64,000 bases of DNA, taken from positions 876,501-940,500 of the forward strand of contig NZ_AP023033.1 of NCBI RefSeq assembly GCF_019670125.1. The letters are read 5' to 3'. The position numbers and the translations under genes were made by a program. Below, piece by piece: positions 63,104 to 64,000 of the stretch. The stretch's first letter is position 1, and each line of letters opens with the position of its first letter. The notes beneath the pieces are model-generated. The model had not been told where the DNA came from and searched no databases. It was given only the letters and a program-made list of their open reading frames with translations. The stretch comes from Agarivorans aestuarii. Lineage in GTDB: Bacteria; Pseudomonadota; Gammaproteobacteria; Enterobacterales; Celerinatantimonadaceae.

Positions 63104-64000
63104 ATGCATCCAAACGCTAACCCCTTCGAGGAGTCTAAGTTTAGCCAAACCCTGTTAGTTGATGCTTTTGGTCAGTCTTATATGTTTTTACCAAGACACG
63201 CAGGTCACACAGAAAACCAAGGTGAACTCGTTAATCACAGCATCGATATTTATTGGGCGCAGTCTTTACTGCAAAACCATAGCCCTATGTGGGGTTATCA
63301 GTTCGACTTAAACAAACTTTACTTTTACGTGTCTGGCGATTACATGGCCAGCCACAAAAGCGAGCAGCAGAAAATTGCTTGGCTTAGTAATGGCATTGTG
63401 AGCGGTGAGGTAAAGGTTCTTAAAGGCAAAAACTTTGCGCCGCCACCGCCTTCTAATATGGAAGGCGGCATGCCTGTTGCCACTTTGCCAGAGAGTGTTG
63501 TTACTCGTGCGAAACCTGCTCAAGCACCCTTAGGCCAAGGTGGTCAATCTATCGAGGACATTCGCGAAGCCTTAGATTTGTATTGCGCACTACCAGATGG
63601 CTCACCTGCGGCCAGCTTGCCTTACAAAGCAACCTTAGCAGATGGCACTGTATTAAAAGGCATGCTCGATGCTGATGGTTTAGCGCATCTACCTAACCTT
63701 AAACCCAATAACGTTGATGTTGAGTTTGGCGAGCAACCCAATGACGCCGCCATTGCAGCTACCCGAGCCGAGATTATTGCTGTGCTTAACAGCATTATTG
63801 CGGCGGAGAGAGTAGAGGGAGCTAAAATTGCAGCCGAGTATGGTGAGTTAAATGCCCTTCAAAAGGGCGCGTCGAGCATTGGCTCTTTGTTAACCGGGGT
63901 TGGTGGTGCGCTTGGCGATGCTGCTGAACTTACCTATAACCTTATAGAGCTTGGCTCTATGCAAGGGCAACTTAAGCGAGCGCTTAACGCTGGATGGGAT
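63104..64000 (+). CDS. Right-edge T6SS/polymorphic-toxin-like protein, 5' part
   Basis: A frame of 299 codons starts at ATG 63104 (GAGAGG five bases ahead) and is still open at the window end. No signal peptide. N-terminal part about 1-110 (MHPNANPFEESKFSQ...) is unrecognised. A proline-rich linker (FAPPPPSNMEGGMP) follows. Residues about 165-205 (PYKATLADGTVLKGMLDADG) look like the Ig-like/VgrG-type extension found in type VI effectors. Then a long Ala-rich helix (EIIAVLNSIIAAERVEGAKI) and a glycine-rich hydrophobic stretch (SSIGSLLTGVGGALGDAAEL). A toxin domain would be expected downstream, which is outside the window. Function is inferred only. Confidence 0.5.
   Translation, partial: MHPNANPFEESKFSQTLLVDAFGQSYMFLPRHAGHTENQGELVNHSIDIYWAQSLLQNHSPMWGYQFDLNKLYFYVSGDYMASHKSEQQKIAWLSNGIVSGEVKVLKGKNFAPPPPSNMEGGMPVATLPESVVTRAKPAQAPLGQGGQSIEDIREALDLYCALPDGSPAASLPYKATLADGTVLKGMLDADGLAHLPNLKPNNVDVEFGEQPNDAAIAATRAEIIAVLNSIIAAERVEGAKIAAEYGELNALQKGASSIGSLLTGVGGALGDAAELTYNLIELGSMQGQLKRALNAGWD

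Noticed and set aside
63061-63120. 19-codon frame just before the right-edge gene.
   Set aside because: Too short, and it overlaps the better-supported start at 63104 in another frame.

Overview
The window looks like chromosome of a marine gammaproteobacterium of the Alteromonadales/Vibrionales type. Supporting signs are the neighbourhoods rsmE-gshB-yqgE-yqgF, metK facing tkt-epd-pgk-fba, and serA-rpiA near ygfA, together with a DUF3545 miniprotein, a MetJ-type operator, a VCR-like attC site and a Lap/Bpf-type adhesin operon. An Agarivorans-like host would fit (sugar uptake, alpha-galactosidase, lap operon), but genus is inference only.

Layout. 1-7.8 kb: 3' end of tesB, grcA with two FNR-like boxes upstream, a hemerythrin protein, a DUF3545 miniprotein missed by length cut-offs, an AGCS amino-acid symporter, the rsmE-gshB-yqgE-yqgF operon, a small lipoprotein and sprT. 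7.8-17.3 kb: metK with four tandem met boxes, a secreted thioredoxin-fold protein without CXXC, an atypical ClC protein, and tkt-epd-pgk-fba, each of tkt, pgk and fba followed by a hairpin terminator.

17.6-33.2 kb is the main system: a complete c-di-GMP-controlled surface adhesin locus. A 2191-residue LapA-like RTX adhesin carries an N-terminal retention module with a TAAG LapG-type cleavage motif, nine almost identical 300-bp repeats, a vWA domain and RTX repeats. It is followed by a terminator hairpin, then lapB-lapC-lapE (type 1 secretion), an OmpA-like lipoprotein, lapG (periplasmic protease), lapD (degenerate GGDEF-EAL receptor) and a SIMPL-domain protein. Secretion, anchoring and release of the adhesin are thus encoded together.

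33.2-40.4 kb: a five-gene minus-strand sugar operon (isomerase, dehydrogenase, ABC ATPase, permease, binding protein) divergent from a LacI regulator. A 32-bp perfect palindrome lies before the operon and a related site before lacI. 40.4-51.3 kb: LysR with a divergent monooxygenase, a large lipoprotein, serA, rpiA, ygfA, a YebC/YeeN protein and a LolCDE-like export operon.

51.7-53.0 kb: two unrecognised genes, each ending inside an attC-like site, i.e. integron-type cassettes without an integrase in view. 53-62.7 kb: osmC, a double cupin, a LacI/alpha-galactosidase/sodium symporter unit with three LacI-type operators, and an outer-membrane barrel-LytS-LytTR operon. The right edge holds the 5' part of a long open frame resembling type VI/polymorphic-toxin N-terminal regions, cut by the window. 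No rRNA, tRNA, CRISPR array or insertion sequence was seen.
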